Shown one piece after another: positions 1 through 12,904 of a DNA stretch of 64,000 nucleotides. The translations under genes were made by a program, and so were the position numbers. The notes under the pieces are model-generated. The model was given only the letters and a program-made list of their open reading frames with translations. It searched no databases and was not told where the DNA came from. Position 1 is the first letter of the stretch; each line of letters starts with the position of its first letter. The DNA lies in NCBI GenBank assembly GCA_009731375.1, contig BJOX01000010.1, positions 239,960-303,959 on the forward strand, given 5' to 3'. Source of the stretch: Paulinella micropora (taxonomy: Eukaryota; Cercozoa; Imbricatea; Euglyphida).

Positions 1-302
1 CCCCTTGCAGAACGAGCTCCCACCTCCATTACAGAGGGCCCAGTAAGCAGATGGAGTTTCGAGACTGTTCGACAGTCTAGTATAAACCGACAGAGCACTG
101 TGGGTTTTATTCCGGGCTCAACAAGCGAGAAAGGGCACCCTGAGGGAACAGGATTGTGCTTCCCGTCGCTATTTCGGCATGTGACTTATAGGCGTATGGG
201 TAGGCACACATAAGGCACCCCACCACGGGCCCAGCACACCCACACCATCCCCTAATTCTCTGTCTGTCGACAGATGGCACCCATTTCAAAAAATCAAGCC
301 CA
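1..302 (-). repeat. Repeat family A, copy 1 (truncated)
   Basis: Reverse-complement match to the plus-strand copies at 7351-7883 and 12078-12610. The window edge cuts one end. The other end is shortened: its first bases, in the sense of the family, abut (TATC)n directly, so this copy lacks the roughly 70 bp that start the other two copies. That looks like 5' truncation of a retroposon. The body has no long reading frame and carries an AATAAA. I infer a non-autonomous element. Confidence 0.75.
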
Positions 303-419
303 GATAGATAGATAGATAGATAGATAGATGGATAGATAGATGGATAGATAGCCATTCTAAAGCCAGCGTTGGAAAAAAGCCCTGGACAAGAGCTTTCAAA
401 CGACGTGCTATACATTCTG

Positions 420-450
<31 letters not shown>

Positions 451-509
451 TGTATGTGTGCATGTATGAACATTGATTGAGAAAATAAGGTCGAAGATGG
501 TCGATTTTG

Positions 510-540
<31 letters not shown>

Positions 541-775
541 CGTACGTACATACGTACGTACGTACGTAGGTACGTACGTACGTACGTGTACGTACGTACG
601 TACGTAGTAGTACGTACGTACGTAGTAGGCACGTACGTGCGTAGTACGTACGTATGTAGTACGTACGTACGTACGTATGTATGTATGTATGTATGTATGT
701 ACGTATGTATGTATTTATGTATTTATGTATGTATGTATGTGTGTATGTATGTATGTATGTATGTCACTTGACTAG
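302..775. repeat. Tetranucleotide microsatellite field
   Basis: Holds (GATA)n at 302-352, (ATGT)n from 422, and a mixed ATGT/ACGT tract at 510-765. Long apparent reading frames here (MYVC, HTYI, RTYV types) are translations of the repeat and are not genes. The end at 775 (..actag) serves as splice acceptor for the first exon of the plus-strand gene model. Confidence 0.9.
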
Positions 776-851
776 GTGTGAGCATCCCAGTGCCCGAGCC
801 TAGTGCAAACGATATGGTCTCTCTCTCTCTCTGTCGTGTGTGTGTCTTTCT

Positions 852-929
<78 letters not shown>

Positions 930-2868
930 CGGAGTACAGACATGGAATATTAGGACAAAAGGCAACATCAGAGAAACTTCGCGAAAATTTGCCGTAATTT
1001 CCCGCAAACTTTACCACATTCCTTCCACGTGTTTCTATTGGTTTCACGCTTCAGGCCGCGGACTCTGCCTCGAAGCTCAGTTTCGGACCTGAAGAGAACA
1101 CGGAGCTTTCTCTGCCTCAGCTCTGTGCAGCTACTGCTAGCGACGGGCAGGGCCGGCTAGCCAGTCGGACAGAGCCCACCAAGGCTAGATTGACTACGAT
1201 CCGAGAAGGTATGTTATGCTAAGTATGCTAGTATGTATGTATGTATGTATGTATGTGTGTGTGTATGTATGTATGTGTCTTAAGTAGAACTTAAGTATGT
1301 ATGTATGTTTTATAATATGTATTTATGTATGTTATGCATCTATGCATGTTTGTACGTATGTATGTATGCATTTATGTATGCATTTATGTATGCATGCATG
1401 CATGTACCTATGTATGTATGTATCTATGTATATATGTATGTCAGCAGGCTGTAGCACACTGTGAAGAAAAAATTAAATTGAACACATATTTGTTATATGT
1501 ATGTTAGGTGGTCGTAGTATGTCAAGTTATGATTTATATACAATATATATATATATATATATATTTATATAAATATATATATATTTGTATATATACATAT
1601 ATATATATATGTGTGTGTGTGTGTGTTGTCTAGGTCACTGCAGCAGTAGCCGGGCTGATACATACATACATACATACATACATACATACATTACATACAT
1701 TACATACATTACATACGTTACATTACAAACAAACAAACAAACATACATACATACATACATACATACATACATACATAACATAACATAACATAACATCATA
1801 CATGCATACATTGGTGGCGCCACCGCCCGTGCATGTTATGTTGTGTTTTGTATAGTATCTATATATCTACATAATCTATGTATCTAGGTCTGTATGTATC
1901 TATGTATTTTAGTTGGTCATAGCAGTAGTCCGCTGTTGGTGCCACCCGCCGTGCCGCCCGAATTCGGCCCGGACAGCAACCACGTGACTGGCAGCGCAAT
2001 GTTCAACAACATGACTGGCAGCAACATTGTGCTGTTCAACAGCATGACTGGCAACATTGTGCAACCACACCATGTGTCACAGCTCACACGCGCCTTGGAT
2101 AGGTCGATACACCCATCTTATCTATCTATCCATCTTTCTTATCCATCTCAGCTATTTTATCTATATATCTTATCTCTTTATCCACATCTCATACGCAGCT
2201 TGGACAGGTGAATACATCCACTGTCTTATCTGACCTGATCTATCTACCTACCCACCTACCTGTACCTACCTGCCTACCTACCTACCTACCTACCTACACC
2301 TAGGCAAGATTTCCTTCGTGCTCGCAGCGCGCAGGACATGCTGGCAGGTCGCGCGCGCGCACGTGCCTACACTGAGTTCCGCTACGTCAACCATAACCTA
2401 GGCTCCGGCTCAGGCCGGACGCCTGGCTTTGCCGTTTTGTACCCCAAGGTCCCGAGCGGGCAAGCTCAGCAAGCTTCGAGCGGGAATGTGAGAGAAGGCG
2501 AAGGGTGTGGTGATAACCAGGATGATTTCCCGCAGCGTTCTCTGTCAGCGTTCTGCATGGAGTCAGTGAGGGTACATACATACATTGCATACCCGCACAG
2601 GAACACGTTGTAGAGAGTTGCACATAGCCTTGCTCCATAGATTCATACATACATACATACACACACACATACATACATGCATACATGCATACATACATGC
2701 ATACATACATACATACATACATACATACATACATACATACATACATACATACATACAGGCGACTGCGACGGCGCTGCGAGCACGATTAGCTTCCCCCCCG
2801 GTCGGTGGACCGAGATCTGTCTATCTATATATACCTACCCTACATTTTTTTTTGAAAAATAGATACAT

Positions 2869-2918
<50 letters not shown>

Positions 2919-2938
2919 CGGTGTCTATACACGGATAG

Positions 2939-2984
<46 letters not shown>

Positions 2985-3266
2985 CATCTATCCATATATC
3001 TATCTATCTATATCTATCTATCTATCTATCTGTCTGTCTTCGGATATGCAGCGCTGATAGACCAAACATATCTATCTATCTGTCTTCGGATATGCAGCGC
3101 TGATAGACCAAACATATCTATCTATTTGTCTTCGGATATGCAGCGCTGATAGACCAAAAACATATCTAGTTATCTACGTAGGTCACGCAGGTTGGAGATG
3201 TGTCTGTGAGTCCCTTCAGCTCTGCTCCCAACACCCCCAAAGAGGAAAAACAACGCCCAGGTGATA

Positions 3267-3362
<96 letters not shown>

Positions 3363-3534
3363 TAGGAGGAGCATCTCCAGCTAGCAGTCCCAGCAGCCAC
3401 GATCGAGCAAGGTATGTATGTATGTATGTCTGTAAATATCTATGTATGTATGTATGTATGTATGTGCGTGTGTATGCATGTATGTATGTATGTATGTATG
3501 TATGTACGTATGTATGTATGTATGTATGTATATA

Positions 3535-3578
<44 letters not shown>

Positions 3579-3737
3579 TGTATGTAATGTATGTATGTAA
3601 TGTATGTAATGTATGTAATGTATGTAATGTATGTATGTATGTAATGTATTTATGTATGTAGTTTCGTGCGAGCGCACTACCCGCAGACCTCGTCACCTCG
3701 TTGCCGGTTGTGTGTGTGTGTATGTGATATATATATG

Positions 3738-3791
<54 letters not shown>

Positions 3792-3848
3792 CATATATAA
3801 GCTTATATATAGATATTTATGTTTATATATATATATATGTATACATAT

Positions 3849-3932
<84 letters not shown>

Positions 3933-5700
3933 TATTGCCTTTAGGTCCTCTTTGCTGCCTCACTATTGTCTTAATAACCTCTTCGCTGACAGACTATTTC
4001 CTGAATATCTCTCCGCTGCCTCACTACTGCCTTGATGTCCTCTCCGCTGCCTCACTATTGCCTTAATAATGCCTCACTATTGCCTTAATATCTCTCCGCT
4101 GCCTCACTGTTGCCTTGATGTCCTCTCCGCTGCCTCACTATTGCCTTAATAATGCCTCACTATTGCCTTGATGTCCTCTCCGCTGCCTACTGCCTTGATG
4201 TCCTCTCCGCTGCCTCACTATTGCCTTTTTAATTCCTCACGATTGCCTTCATACCTATCCGCTGCCTCACTATTGACTTGATGTCCTCTCCGGTGCCTCA
4301 CCATTCAATTTGCCTTAAGAATGCCTCACTATTGCCTTAATATCTCTCCGCTGCCTCACTATTGCCTTGATGTCTTCTCCGCTGCACCACTATTGCCTTG
4401 AGATGTCCTCTCCGCTGCCTCGCTATTGCCTTTATGTCCTCTCCGCTGCCTCACCATTGCCTTGATGTCCTCTCCGCTGCCTCACTATCGCGTTAATATC
4501 CTCTCCGTTGCCTCACTATTGCCTTAATATCCTCTCCGCTGCCTCACTACTGTCTTTTTTGTCACCGATTGGTAGGCGGGACATGGGCAAGCCAGAGGCA
4601 TTAGAAGAGGGGAGAGACACTCACCAAAAGAGTGAACATAACTCTGGGGAAGAAGAAGAAACAGGTCAAATCACTGCTCTTTCGTATATTCTCTGTATGT
4701 GTATGTATGTATGTATGTATGTATGTATGTACATATGTATGTATGTATGTACGTATGTATGTATGTGTTTGTCTGTATGTGTGTATGTATGTATGTATGC
4801 ATGTTTGTATGTATGTATATGTATGTATGTATGTATGTATGTGCAGAGTTTGCGTGTGCTGAGGGGGGCATGGGCACAGACGATGATGATGGGACAACCA
4901 GGTGACATATATGTAGATAGAGATGTAGATAGAGATGTAGATAGATAGAGATGTAGATAGAGATGTAGATGTAGATAGAGGTAGAGGTAGAAGTAGCGTG
5001 TGCTGAGGGGGCCATGGGCACAGAAGATGATGATGGGACAGCCAGGTGACATAGATGTAGATAGAGATGTAGATAGAGATAGAGGTAGAGGTAGAGGTAG
5101 CGTCTGAGGGGGCCATGGGCACAGCAGATGATGCTGGGACAGCCAGGTGACATAGATGTAGATAGAGATGTAGATAGAGATGTAGATAGAGGTAGAGGTA
5201 GAGGTAGAGGTAGAGATAGAGATAGAGATAGAGATGGTGGGACACCCGCGTACGTTGTAGAAGATATAGACGACAGGTGACATAGATGTAGATAGAGATG
5301 TAGATAGAGATGTAGATAGAGATAGAGATGTAGATAGAGATAGAGATAGAGATAGAGATAGAGATAGAGATAGAGACAGAGATGATGGAACACCCGCTTA
5401 CGTTGTAGTACAAGATAGAGATAGAGATAGAGACAGAGACAGAGATAGAGACAGAGATACAGATACAGATACAGATACAGATACAGACGAAGAAGGCAGA
5501 GGGTAAATACGCCTACACACATAGATACATAGATAAATAGATACATGCATACATGCATACATACATACATACATACATGCAGACATACATACAAGCGATA
5601 GCACTGTTTCGCTGCTTACCAGTCCTGCGCCTACATACATAGATACATACACAAATAGATACACAGATACGTAAATAGATAAATACATGCATACATATCT

Positions 5701-5757
<57 letters not shown>

Positions 5758-5789
5758 ATATATAAATATATGTATATATATCTGCCTAC

Positions 5790-5825
<36 letters not shown>

Positions 5826-6619
5826 ATCTATCTGCTGTGTTTCATGCAACCGCTGAACTGTTTTCTGGTTGTGTTTTTTCTAATTATTTTTGACATTTAT
5901 TCTTTTAAATTTAGTTGGAATACATTACTGACAGCAGGTGACTCTCTTCTCAAAGTGTTTGGTTCCTTTTCATACACTCGTTATTGCATTCTTATATTTT
6001 GTCATTATTTTTGCTATATTGTAACAGAATTTTTTATTATTATACAGTTTAGCTTTCTTAATATTCTGTCACTTCTCATACAATTGTCATTTCATTCTCA
6101 TATTTTGTCATGATTTTTGGTATTATTAGATTATATTTTGTTTACCATACTACAGTTATGACGGTATATCCTGTCATTATTTTTTGCTGTTATTACATAA
6201 TGGAGTCAAAGCGTCATATATGTACGATTTAATTTGGAGAAGGAACAGTGACGATGTAATGAGTATAGTATATCAAGGGAATGAACACGAGAGAGTATAT
6301 TGTTGTTGCGGCAATTGAAGAGGGAGTGTCTTGGTGTGTTGTTGAATTTGTTTGCTAATATACTTCAGTTTTGACGGGAGCTCCTCCAGCTTTGAATCTC
6401 GCCTCGCGTCCATGACCATTTGTCTGGCACCTTGACCGATGATATCGATATATTTTGTCATTATTTTTGCTGTTATTACATAATAATTTGTTTGGCTGTA
6501 CCAGTTTTGACGGAAGCTCCTCCAGCTTTGAGTCTCGCCTCGCGTCCATGACTATTTTTTCTGACGCCTTGACTGATTACATCGACTTACAGGTAATACT
6601 TTGTATGTATGTATGTATG

Positions 6620-6650
<31 letters not shown>

Positions 6651-7292
6651 TGATGCATGCATGTATGCATGTATGCATGCATGCGCATGTATGCATGCAT
6701 GCATGTATAATGTATGTGTAAGTATGTATGTATGTATGTATGTATGTATGTATGTATGTGTGTATGTATGTGTGTATGCATGCATGTATGTATGTATGTA
6801 TGTATGCATGCATGCATGCATGTATGCATGTATGCATGTATGTATGTATGCATGTATGTATGTATGCATGTATGCATGTATGCATGCATGCATGCATGCA
6901 TGTATGTATGTATGTATGTATGCATGTATGCATGTATGCATGCATGCATGCATGCATGCATGTATGTATGTATTTATGCATGCATGCATGCATGCATGCT
7001 TTTGTGCATGTACATCTTTCTCTACTTATAATTATGTACGTCAATGTTTGTGTTGTAATGTATTAGTATGTGCTGTACATCGATGTTTATGTTGTAATCT
7101 AATACTATGTGTTGTATGTCTAGCCTGGTAAGAAGACACACCATCTCCCTCCCCTGCCCTTGTATGCATGTATGCATGTATGTATGTAAGCATGCTCTTT
7201 ATGCACGTACGTGTTTTTGTATTTGCGTACATAAATCTATATTTGTATACACAGCTTGGTGAGCAGCCACACTACCTGCCTCCACTCCCATG

Positions 7293-7340
<48 letters not shown>

Positions 7341-7943
7341 TGATCTCATCACTTACTCCACGAAGTGAACCAAGGCCACTTGAGGTGTCACTGACCCTCC
7401 CTTGGGCTTGATGTTTTGAAATGGGTGCCATCTGTCGACAGACAGAGAATTAGGGGATGGTGTGGGTGTGCTGGGCCCGTGGTGGGGTGCCTTATGTGTG
7501 CCTAGCCATACGCCTATGAGTCACATGCCGAAATAGCGACGGGAAGCACAATCCTGTTCCCTCAGGGTGCCCTTTCTCGCTTGTTGAGCCCGGAATAAAA
7601 CCCACAGTGCTCTGTCGGTTTATACTAGACTGTCGAACAGTCTCGAAACTCCATCTGCTTACTGGGCCCTCTGTAATGGAGGTGGGAGCTCGTTCTGCAA
7701 GGGGCGCTTATGGAACGAGCCCTGGCCCCGCCTGGTACTAGGGAGCTTTGGTATCGCCTGTATCAGTCCCTTCCGTGCAAACATCACGGCTTAGCTGGGC
7801 ATCGGGTCAATACTTTATTCACAGACTTCCTTGGTTGACGAAATCAGAAGCTCCTTTTTTCTGACACTAGTCGATATCTCATCTATCTATCTATCTAACT
7901 ATCTATCTATCTATCTTTCTATCTATTTATCTATCTATTTATC

Positions 7944-7996
<53 letters not shown>

Positions 7997-8152
7997 CTAT
8001 CTAGCCCGGTGAGCAGCCACTCGATCTCCCTCCCCTGCCCTTGGACTCCGATGAGGAGAACGAGGAGAACGACAAGGAGAACGAGGAGGAGAAGAAGGAG
8101 AAGGAGAAGGAGAAGGAGAAAGAGCTGTGCCATCTACCACCCGCCCAGCTGG

Positions 8153-8201
<49 letters not shown>

Positions 8202-9017
8202 GTCTATCTGTCTATCCGGGGGAATGAATGGGGCCAGCTCCTCAGTGCTCCGGCCTAAACCAAACCCCCCTTACAGCCCTGCACCAGCTGTTTAGAGCGC
8301 AATTTTGCTCGTGGTGGGCGCAGCTGGTGCAGCGTGACTGGCCAGGGCTGATGACTGCCTACCGTAAGTTACGGTATCATGGGCCCTCGATACATTCTCA
8401 AACTGCGGGAAAGTCCTAAGAGCCTTTGATACCGCGGTATCCGGGAAACCGAGGTGCAGCAGGCGATGTAACGGTCGTCGAATGGTAAAAACTCAAAGGA
8501 TTGGGCAATTTGCAGCCAAATCCCTTCTTGTCAGGCCAACCTCGCGCATGGCTCCTACTCGGTACGACTACCTCCTTGGTTGGCTGCCTTCGACTGATTT
8601 TGTGTTCCGACGTGAGTTTTAGTGACCAGTGGCTACGGCAAATGGCCACTTCTCTCGACGTCGGCCCACTTCTGTCAGCATAGCAGCTGGCCCGGTTGTC
8701 CTCCGTCGCCACTAACCAGTGGTGTTCTGATAAATGGGAAAGGTTCAGAGACTAAACGGGAGTGGGGATTCCCTGTGTGCTGGTAGGCACATTAGCAGGG
8801 AGGTCTTAAAGATATAGTCCGGCCCCCGCGAAAGGCGGGCCTGGGGGGACACGTGCTCCTGTACGTGTCTGGATTCACTAGGCCGCCCGTCCAGCCAGGG
8901 AAGGGTGGGCCTAGTCCTCACCTCCAGACCGCTGCCCAGTTACCTTTGGGTGACGGGGTGGAATGGATGCCTATGTCCTCGGATTGCAGCGCTGATAGAC
9001 CAAACATATATATCTAC

Positions 9018-9062
<45 letters not shown>

Positions 9063-9740
9063 CATTTATCTATCTATCTATCTATTCCCTGTCGGGCGTC
9101 CCTTTGATGTCAGAAAATTGGTCAAGGGGGCGGGACGTTGGCGATGAGGACCAACCCTGCTAGAGCAAACTGCACCACATGCCCGTCGGCTACCTCGCAA
9201 GGCGGTGCTACCTCGCAAGGCTGCACCATGGGTATCTGTAGCGTTGTGTGTTTTTTCCTTTGAGCTCGCCTACTCACCCTGCACTTCGTGCTTGGTGAGT
9301 GGATCACTCCGCCGGTCATTGGCTATGAACCAGGAAGGCGAAGGCAGGCCTGAGCCGAGGATGCCTCCTGCTAGGACGCTTAAGGGAGGCCAAGGCAGGC
9401 CTGAGCCGAGGATGCCTCCTGCTAGGACGCTTAAGGGAGGCGAAGGCAGGCCTGATGCCTCCTGCTAGGACGCTTAAGGGAGGCGAAGGCAGGCCTGAGC
9501 CGAGGATGCCTCTGCTAGGACGATTAAGGGAGGCGAAGGCAGGCCTGAGCCGAGGATGCCTCCTGCTAGGACGCTTAAGGAGGCCAAGGCAGGCCTGAGC
9601 CGAGGATGCCTCCTGCTAGGACGCTTAAGGGAGGCGAAGGCAGGACTGAGCCGAGGATGCCTCCTGCTAGGATGTTTATGGCCATTTGGCCATGTGATGC
9701 TCCTAGACTAAACATATCTATCAGTCTCCTAGACTAAACA

Positions 9741-9787
<47 letters not shown>

Positions 9788-10174
9788 ATTTGCATAGCCC
9801 GGGCTAGGTCCCTTGCGGGGGTTTAGGCCTCATACAATGTCATCATTGTAGCTTGCGCAAGCTTACGGTGCTCAAAACACTTGGACTAACGGCTTCCTTT
9901 TCTTTCTCTTCTTCCTTATCTTCCCACTCTCCATTCCTAGATTGCCTTTTTCTTCAACGTCCTTCCTCCTCTTCTTTTTCCAGAACACAGTCTACCCGTG
10001 ATTCCCATCCCGGACACATGCACAGTACACAAATTATTGTTTGATGTGAAACTGCGTTCCTTTGCAAGGACTACATTCCTTTGCGACATCTCATCTATCT
10101 ATCTATCTATATTTGACTCAATGATAGAAAGAGAACGAGAAAGAGAACGAGCTCCAGCAGGTGGTGTATGTATG

Positions 10175-10205
<31 letters not shown>

Positions 10206-10341
10206 TACTATGCATGTGTGTATGTATAGCAAGAGAACGACAAAGAGAACGAGCTGTTCCACTCACACCTCCAGCAGGTGGTGTATGTATGTATGTATGT
10301 ATGTATGTAATGCTATGTATGTATGTATGTGTGTATGTATG

Positions 10342-10372
<31 letters not shown>

Positions 10373-11107
10373 TGTGAGATGTTCGCAGTCATTAAGTACC
10401 ATGAGCTATGACTTAAAGCGTTTTCTAAGCAGATCCTTGTGTCCAAGATCTGTGTCGTGGCTCATGATAAAGCCCTGTGATGTGCGCTTTCAAGCCTCGC
10501 AGCCAGCTATAATCCAGGACATTAATAGAGTAATGTACTGGATGACGCTGTTGGCAAAGCATGTTTTGCCCAGTTAGGCAGTGTTTTCCAGCAGCCAGGG
10601 AGCAAGCCTGGTGGTGTTGGCGGTGGGGCCAGGATAGTGGGTGGGGGTGTGGTGACTTCCCTTATCGCGTCCTGTTCGCCCTTGCCCTAAGCAAAGCCCT
10701 TCAATTGCCTACAGCCCATCTCAAGCACTAACCAGCCTTAAAGCAAAGGTTGCCTACAGCCTATCTCAAACACTAACCAGCCTTAAAGCAAAGGGGCGAG
10801 CATGGTCACTCGTGGTCCGGGTAAACCCCTGTTATTAAACAACTATTTTTGAAAGTGAGCTACTGCACAGGCAATCACGATAAACATTTTCTGAGAGCGC
10901 AGCGCTTGAAGTTATTGCTCATCGTACTTATGAAGTAGGAACGTCTCACATTGTATGTATGTATGTATGTAACAGCCACCGCACACCCCTTCTTTCGCGC
11001 GGCCGGTGCCCCTGCCCATGCCACCGCGCAGTGTGATCAGCCCCACACGGCGCCGCCCTGCAGGTATACCTGTATCTATAATATAATCTATATCTATATC
11101 TATATCT

Positions 11108-11138
<31 letters not shown>

Positions 11139-11438
11139 TATATCTATATCTATATATCTATATCTATATCTCTGTATCTATATCTATATCTATATCTGTA
11201 TCTATATCTATATCTATATCGGTCGTCAAGGAATTCTTTCCCATAATTGCTGATCGCATTTTTTTTTTTTTTTTTAATGATGTTTCAGTATTTTTGCTGC
11301 TCTCAGGCTTCATGAATCAGGATTCTTTCTAGGCAAAAATCCTCAGGCAGTGTAATATTTCTTTTTCGCAACAAAACAAAACACACATTTCTCTATTTAT
11401 GTGCGTCTTTCTATCTCTCTCTCTCTCTCTCTCTCTCT

Positions 11439-11475
<37 letters not shown>

Positions 11476-11948
11476 GTCCGTCCTCCTCCTAGGCCTGTGG
11501 CGCCTCGTCCTCCTTCTCAGGCCGGCCTCGCCCCCGTCAGCAGCCGTTACGGTCACGACCGTTACGACACCGGCAGCAGCCACTTGCCAACCGGGTATGC
11601 TGCCGGCCCCGACGGGCTATCAACCAGCCACCGCTACGCCACCACCAACGGAATAACTCCGACCAACTCAATCTCAAGTCAATGTCTCAGCTCGGCTCAC
11701 TACGCCAACCCTGCCCATGGCCCCTTGGTCAGCCCAAACCCGAGCCATGGCTCGCGCAACCACCTCAAGCCATCTCAGCCCACCACCTCCCTCTCCGCGC
11801 CACGTTTCGCAGCTCGTTTCTTATCGTCCTTTCCCTCCGTGCCCTCCCCACGCACTCGCGCCAACTCGCCCTTCCCCCTCCCTCCCCCTGTATCACCTCC
11901 CCCTCCCCCGGAAGTCCCTCTACCCCCACCGGACTCCCCGCCACCTGG

Positions 11949-12012
<64 letters not shown>

Positions 12013-12607
12013 CATCCATCTATCCATCTATCTATCAATCTATCTATTAATCTATCTATCTATTTATCTATCTATCTACTTACTCCACGAAGTGAACCAA
12101 GGCCACTTGAGGTGTCACTGACCCTCCCTTGGGCTTGGTTTTTTGAAATGGGTGCCATCTGTCGACAGACAGAGAATTAGGGGATGGTGTGGGTGTGCTG
12201 GGCCCGTGGTGGGGTGCCTTATGTGTGCCTAGCCATACGCCTATAAGTCACATGCCGAAATAGCGACGGGAAGCACAATCCTGTTCCCTCAGGGTGCCCT
12301 TTCTCGCTTGTTGAGCCCGGAATAAAACCCACAGTGCTCTGTCGGTTTATACTAGACTGTCGAACAGTCTCGAAACTCCATCTGCTTACTGGGTCCTCTG
12401 TAATGGAGGTGGGAGCTCGTTCTGCAAGGGGCGCTTATGGAACGAGCCCTGGCCCCGCCTGGTACTAGGGAGCTTTGGTATCGCCTGTATCAGTCCCTTC
12501 CGTGCAAACATCACGGCTTAGCTGGGCATCGGGTTAATACTTTACCCACAGACTTCCTTGGTTGACGAAATCAGAAGCTCCTTTTTTCTGACATTAGTCG
12601 ATATCTC

Positions 12608-12645
<38 letters not shown>

Positions 12646-12669
12646 TAATCTAGCTCGCTAGCTAGCTAG

Positions 12670-12732
<63 letters not shown>

Positions 12733-12745
12733 CCTACCTACCTAC

Positions 12746-12778
<33 letters not shown>

Positions 12779-12904
12779 CATCTATCTTTCTATCTTTCTA
12801 TCTATCTAAATATGCTACCCTATCCAGACCCCCCTGTTCCCGATCAGCCCAGCTCTCCACTCCCGGCCAGAGCAGACTCCTATGTCGGCTACTACTCAAT
12901 CTAG
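776..12904 (+). CDS. Unrecognised host gene, at least 15 exons, 5' end upstream
   Basis: Not a recognised family. Exons with GT-AG borders and matching phases: 776-816, 1055-1208, 1913-2102, 2304-2571, 2759-2800, 3191-3260, 3366-3411, 3662-3706, 4576-4664, 4847-4901, 6505-6592, 8005-8151, 10976-11063, 11477-11947 and 12828-12904, ending at TAG 12902-12904. Phase is kept across all 14 joins without a stop, which random repeat DNA would not give. The first exon is entered in phase 1, so the start codon lies outside this model. The product is low-complexity: Ser/Pro-rich stretches, an acidic segment with EEEETG, a TDDDDG segment (exon 4847-4901), an E/K-rich run (exon 8005-8151) and a 157-residue proline-rich block (exon 11477-11947). 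Only exon 2304-2571 looks globular ([16 protein letters not shown]). Introns are mostly microsatellite plus inserted retroposons. It could be two adjacent genes. The model rests on splice signals only. Confidence 0.6.
1209..1912. repeat. Intron of ATGT, AT and CATA repeats
   Basis: Intron between exons 1055-1208 and 1913-2102. It holds (ATGT)n with ATGC variants at 1225-1440, an (AT)n block at 1540-1610, a (TG)n run, and CATA/CATTA repeats at 1660-1805. No coding signal is seen beyond repeat translations. Confidence 0.8.
2640..2758. repeat. CATA microsatellite ending in a splice acceptor
   Basis: (CATA)n with CATG variants and a final CATACAG. The terminal CAG is the acceptor of the 42-nt exon 2759-2800, so the repeat itself supplies the 3' end of the intron. 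Confidence 0.85.
2870..3180. repeat. TATC array plus three-copy minisatellite (family C)
   Basis: (TATC)n from 2870 to about 3035 is followed by three tandem copies of a unit of about 46 bp (GGATATGCAGCGCTGATAGA core) between 3038 and 3165. The same core occurs once at about 8978-9012, again directly before (TATC)n. Confidence 0.8.
3267..3362. repeat. (TATC)n array in an intron
   Basis: An almost perfect run of about 24 TATC units fills the whole 105-bp intron between exons 3191-3260 and 3366-3411. Confidence 0.95.
3412..3661. repeat. (ATGT)n intron
   Basis: The donor is GTATGT, the first unit of the repeat, and the acceptor TGTAG is its degraded last unit. The intron is wholly ATGT/AATGT repeat. 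Confidence 0.9.
3711..3931. repeat. (TG)n, (AT)n and (GA)n tracts
   Basis: Simple repeats within the 3707-4575 intron: a TG run, AT runs and three GA tracts. No gene is seen. Confidence 0.9.
3940..4560. repeat. Minisatellite, unit about 30 bp
   Basis: About 20 degenerate tandem copies of a C/T-rich unit (CTCTCCGCTGCCTCACTATT core). Some units are shortened to about 18 bp. It lies in an intron of the plus-strand gene. It is not a CRISPR: the units are contiguous and have no unique spacers. Confidence 0.85.
4902..5520 (+). repeat. Tandem exon-intron units (VNTR) after exon 4847-4901
   Basis: GATA/GATGTA-type repeat separates copies of exon 4847-4901. Copies at 4997-5045 and 5101-5146 keep AG in front and GTGACAT behind. 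A shorter candidate lies at 5261-5276. All have length 3n+1 (55, 49, 46, 16 nt), so each would enter in phase 1 and leave in phase 2. They could be spliced instead of the first copy, but not in series with it. Whether they are used is unknown. Confidence 0.6.
5521..6504. repeat. Microsatellites, AT-rich DNA and a duplicated exon
   Basis: GATA/CATA/TATC repeats to about 5835, then AT-rich sequence without a convincing gene. From about 6365 there is a tandem duplicate of exon 6505-6592: AG at 6367-6368 followed by the same S-rich coding stretch, but that copy runs into TGA and has no matching donor. It looks like a dead duplicate of the exon at 6505. Confidence 0.55.
6600..7004. repeat. ATGT/ATGC microsatellite
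   Basis: About 400 bp of ATGT with many ATGC units, at the start of the intron that follows exon 6505-6592. Long reading frames on both strands are repeat translations. Confidence 0.9.
7351..7883 (+). repeat. Repeat family A, copy 2
   Basis: About 530 bp, nearly identical to 12078-12610 and, inverted, to 1-302. It ends in CGATATCTCATC followed by (TATC)n. (TATC)n also precedes it. It lies in an intron. There is no coding capacity, so I infer a non-autonomous retroposon with a tetranucleotide tail. Confidence 0.8.
8225..9330. other. Intronic unassigned DNA with family C and G copies
   Basis: Part of the 8152-10975 intron. It includes a family G repeat at about 8310-8480 (GCAGCTGGTGCAGCG core, shared with 13748-13955), a family C core at 8978 and (TATC)n at 9010-9085. 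I see no gene in it. Confidence 0.5.
9331..9672. repeat. GC-rich minisatellite, unit about 51 bp, 7 copies
   Basis: Tandem units built on GGCAGGCCTGAGCCGAGGAT, with one shortened copy and small indels. Within an intron of the plus-strand gene. Confidence 0.9.
9792..10096 (+). repeat. Repeat family B, copy 1
   Basis: Matches the inverse of 63150-63415, and its 3' 100 bp match the inverse of 52925-53027. It ends with an ATCTCATC motif and (TATC)n. Non-coding; inferred to be a retroposon with the same 3' tail as family A. Confidence 0.7.
10150..10975. repeat. ATGT arrays and short duplications
   Basis: A CCAGCAGGTGGTGTATGTATG junction occurs twice (about 10152 and 10270), each followed by (ATGT)n. 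A 45-bp unit is tandemly duplicated at about 10706-10797. At 10821-10848 lies a stretch (TAAACCCCTGTTATTAAA core) repeated at 49469, perhaps a transposon end. Confidence 0.6.
12078..12610 (+). repeat. Repeat family A, copy 3
   Basis: Nearly identical to 7351-7883, including the CGATATCTCATC(TATC)n end. It sits in the last intron (11948-12827) of the plus-strand gene in the same orientation as the gene. Confidence 0.8.

Noticed and set aside
3940-4560. CRISPR-like spaced repeats
   Set aside because: Units are contiguous and degenerate, with no unique spacers or cas genes; this is a minisatellite in an intron. The same holds for 9331-9672.
4601-5594. Minus-strand coding of 200-300 residues across the GATA repeats
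   Set aside because: The frames are [14 protein letters not shown] repeat translations; the plus strand has phase-consistent exons with splice signals instead.
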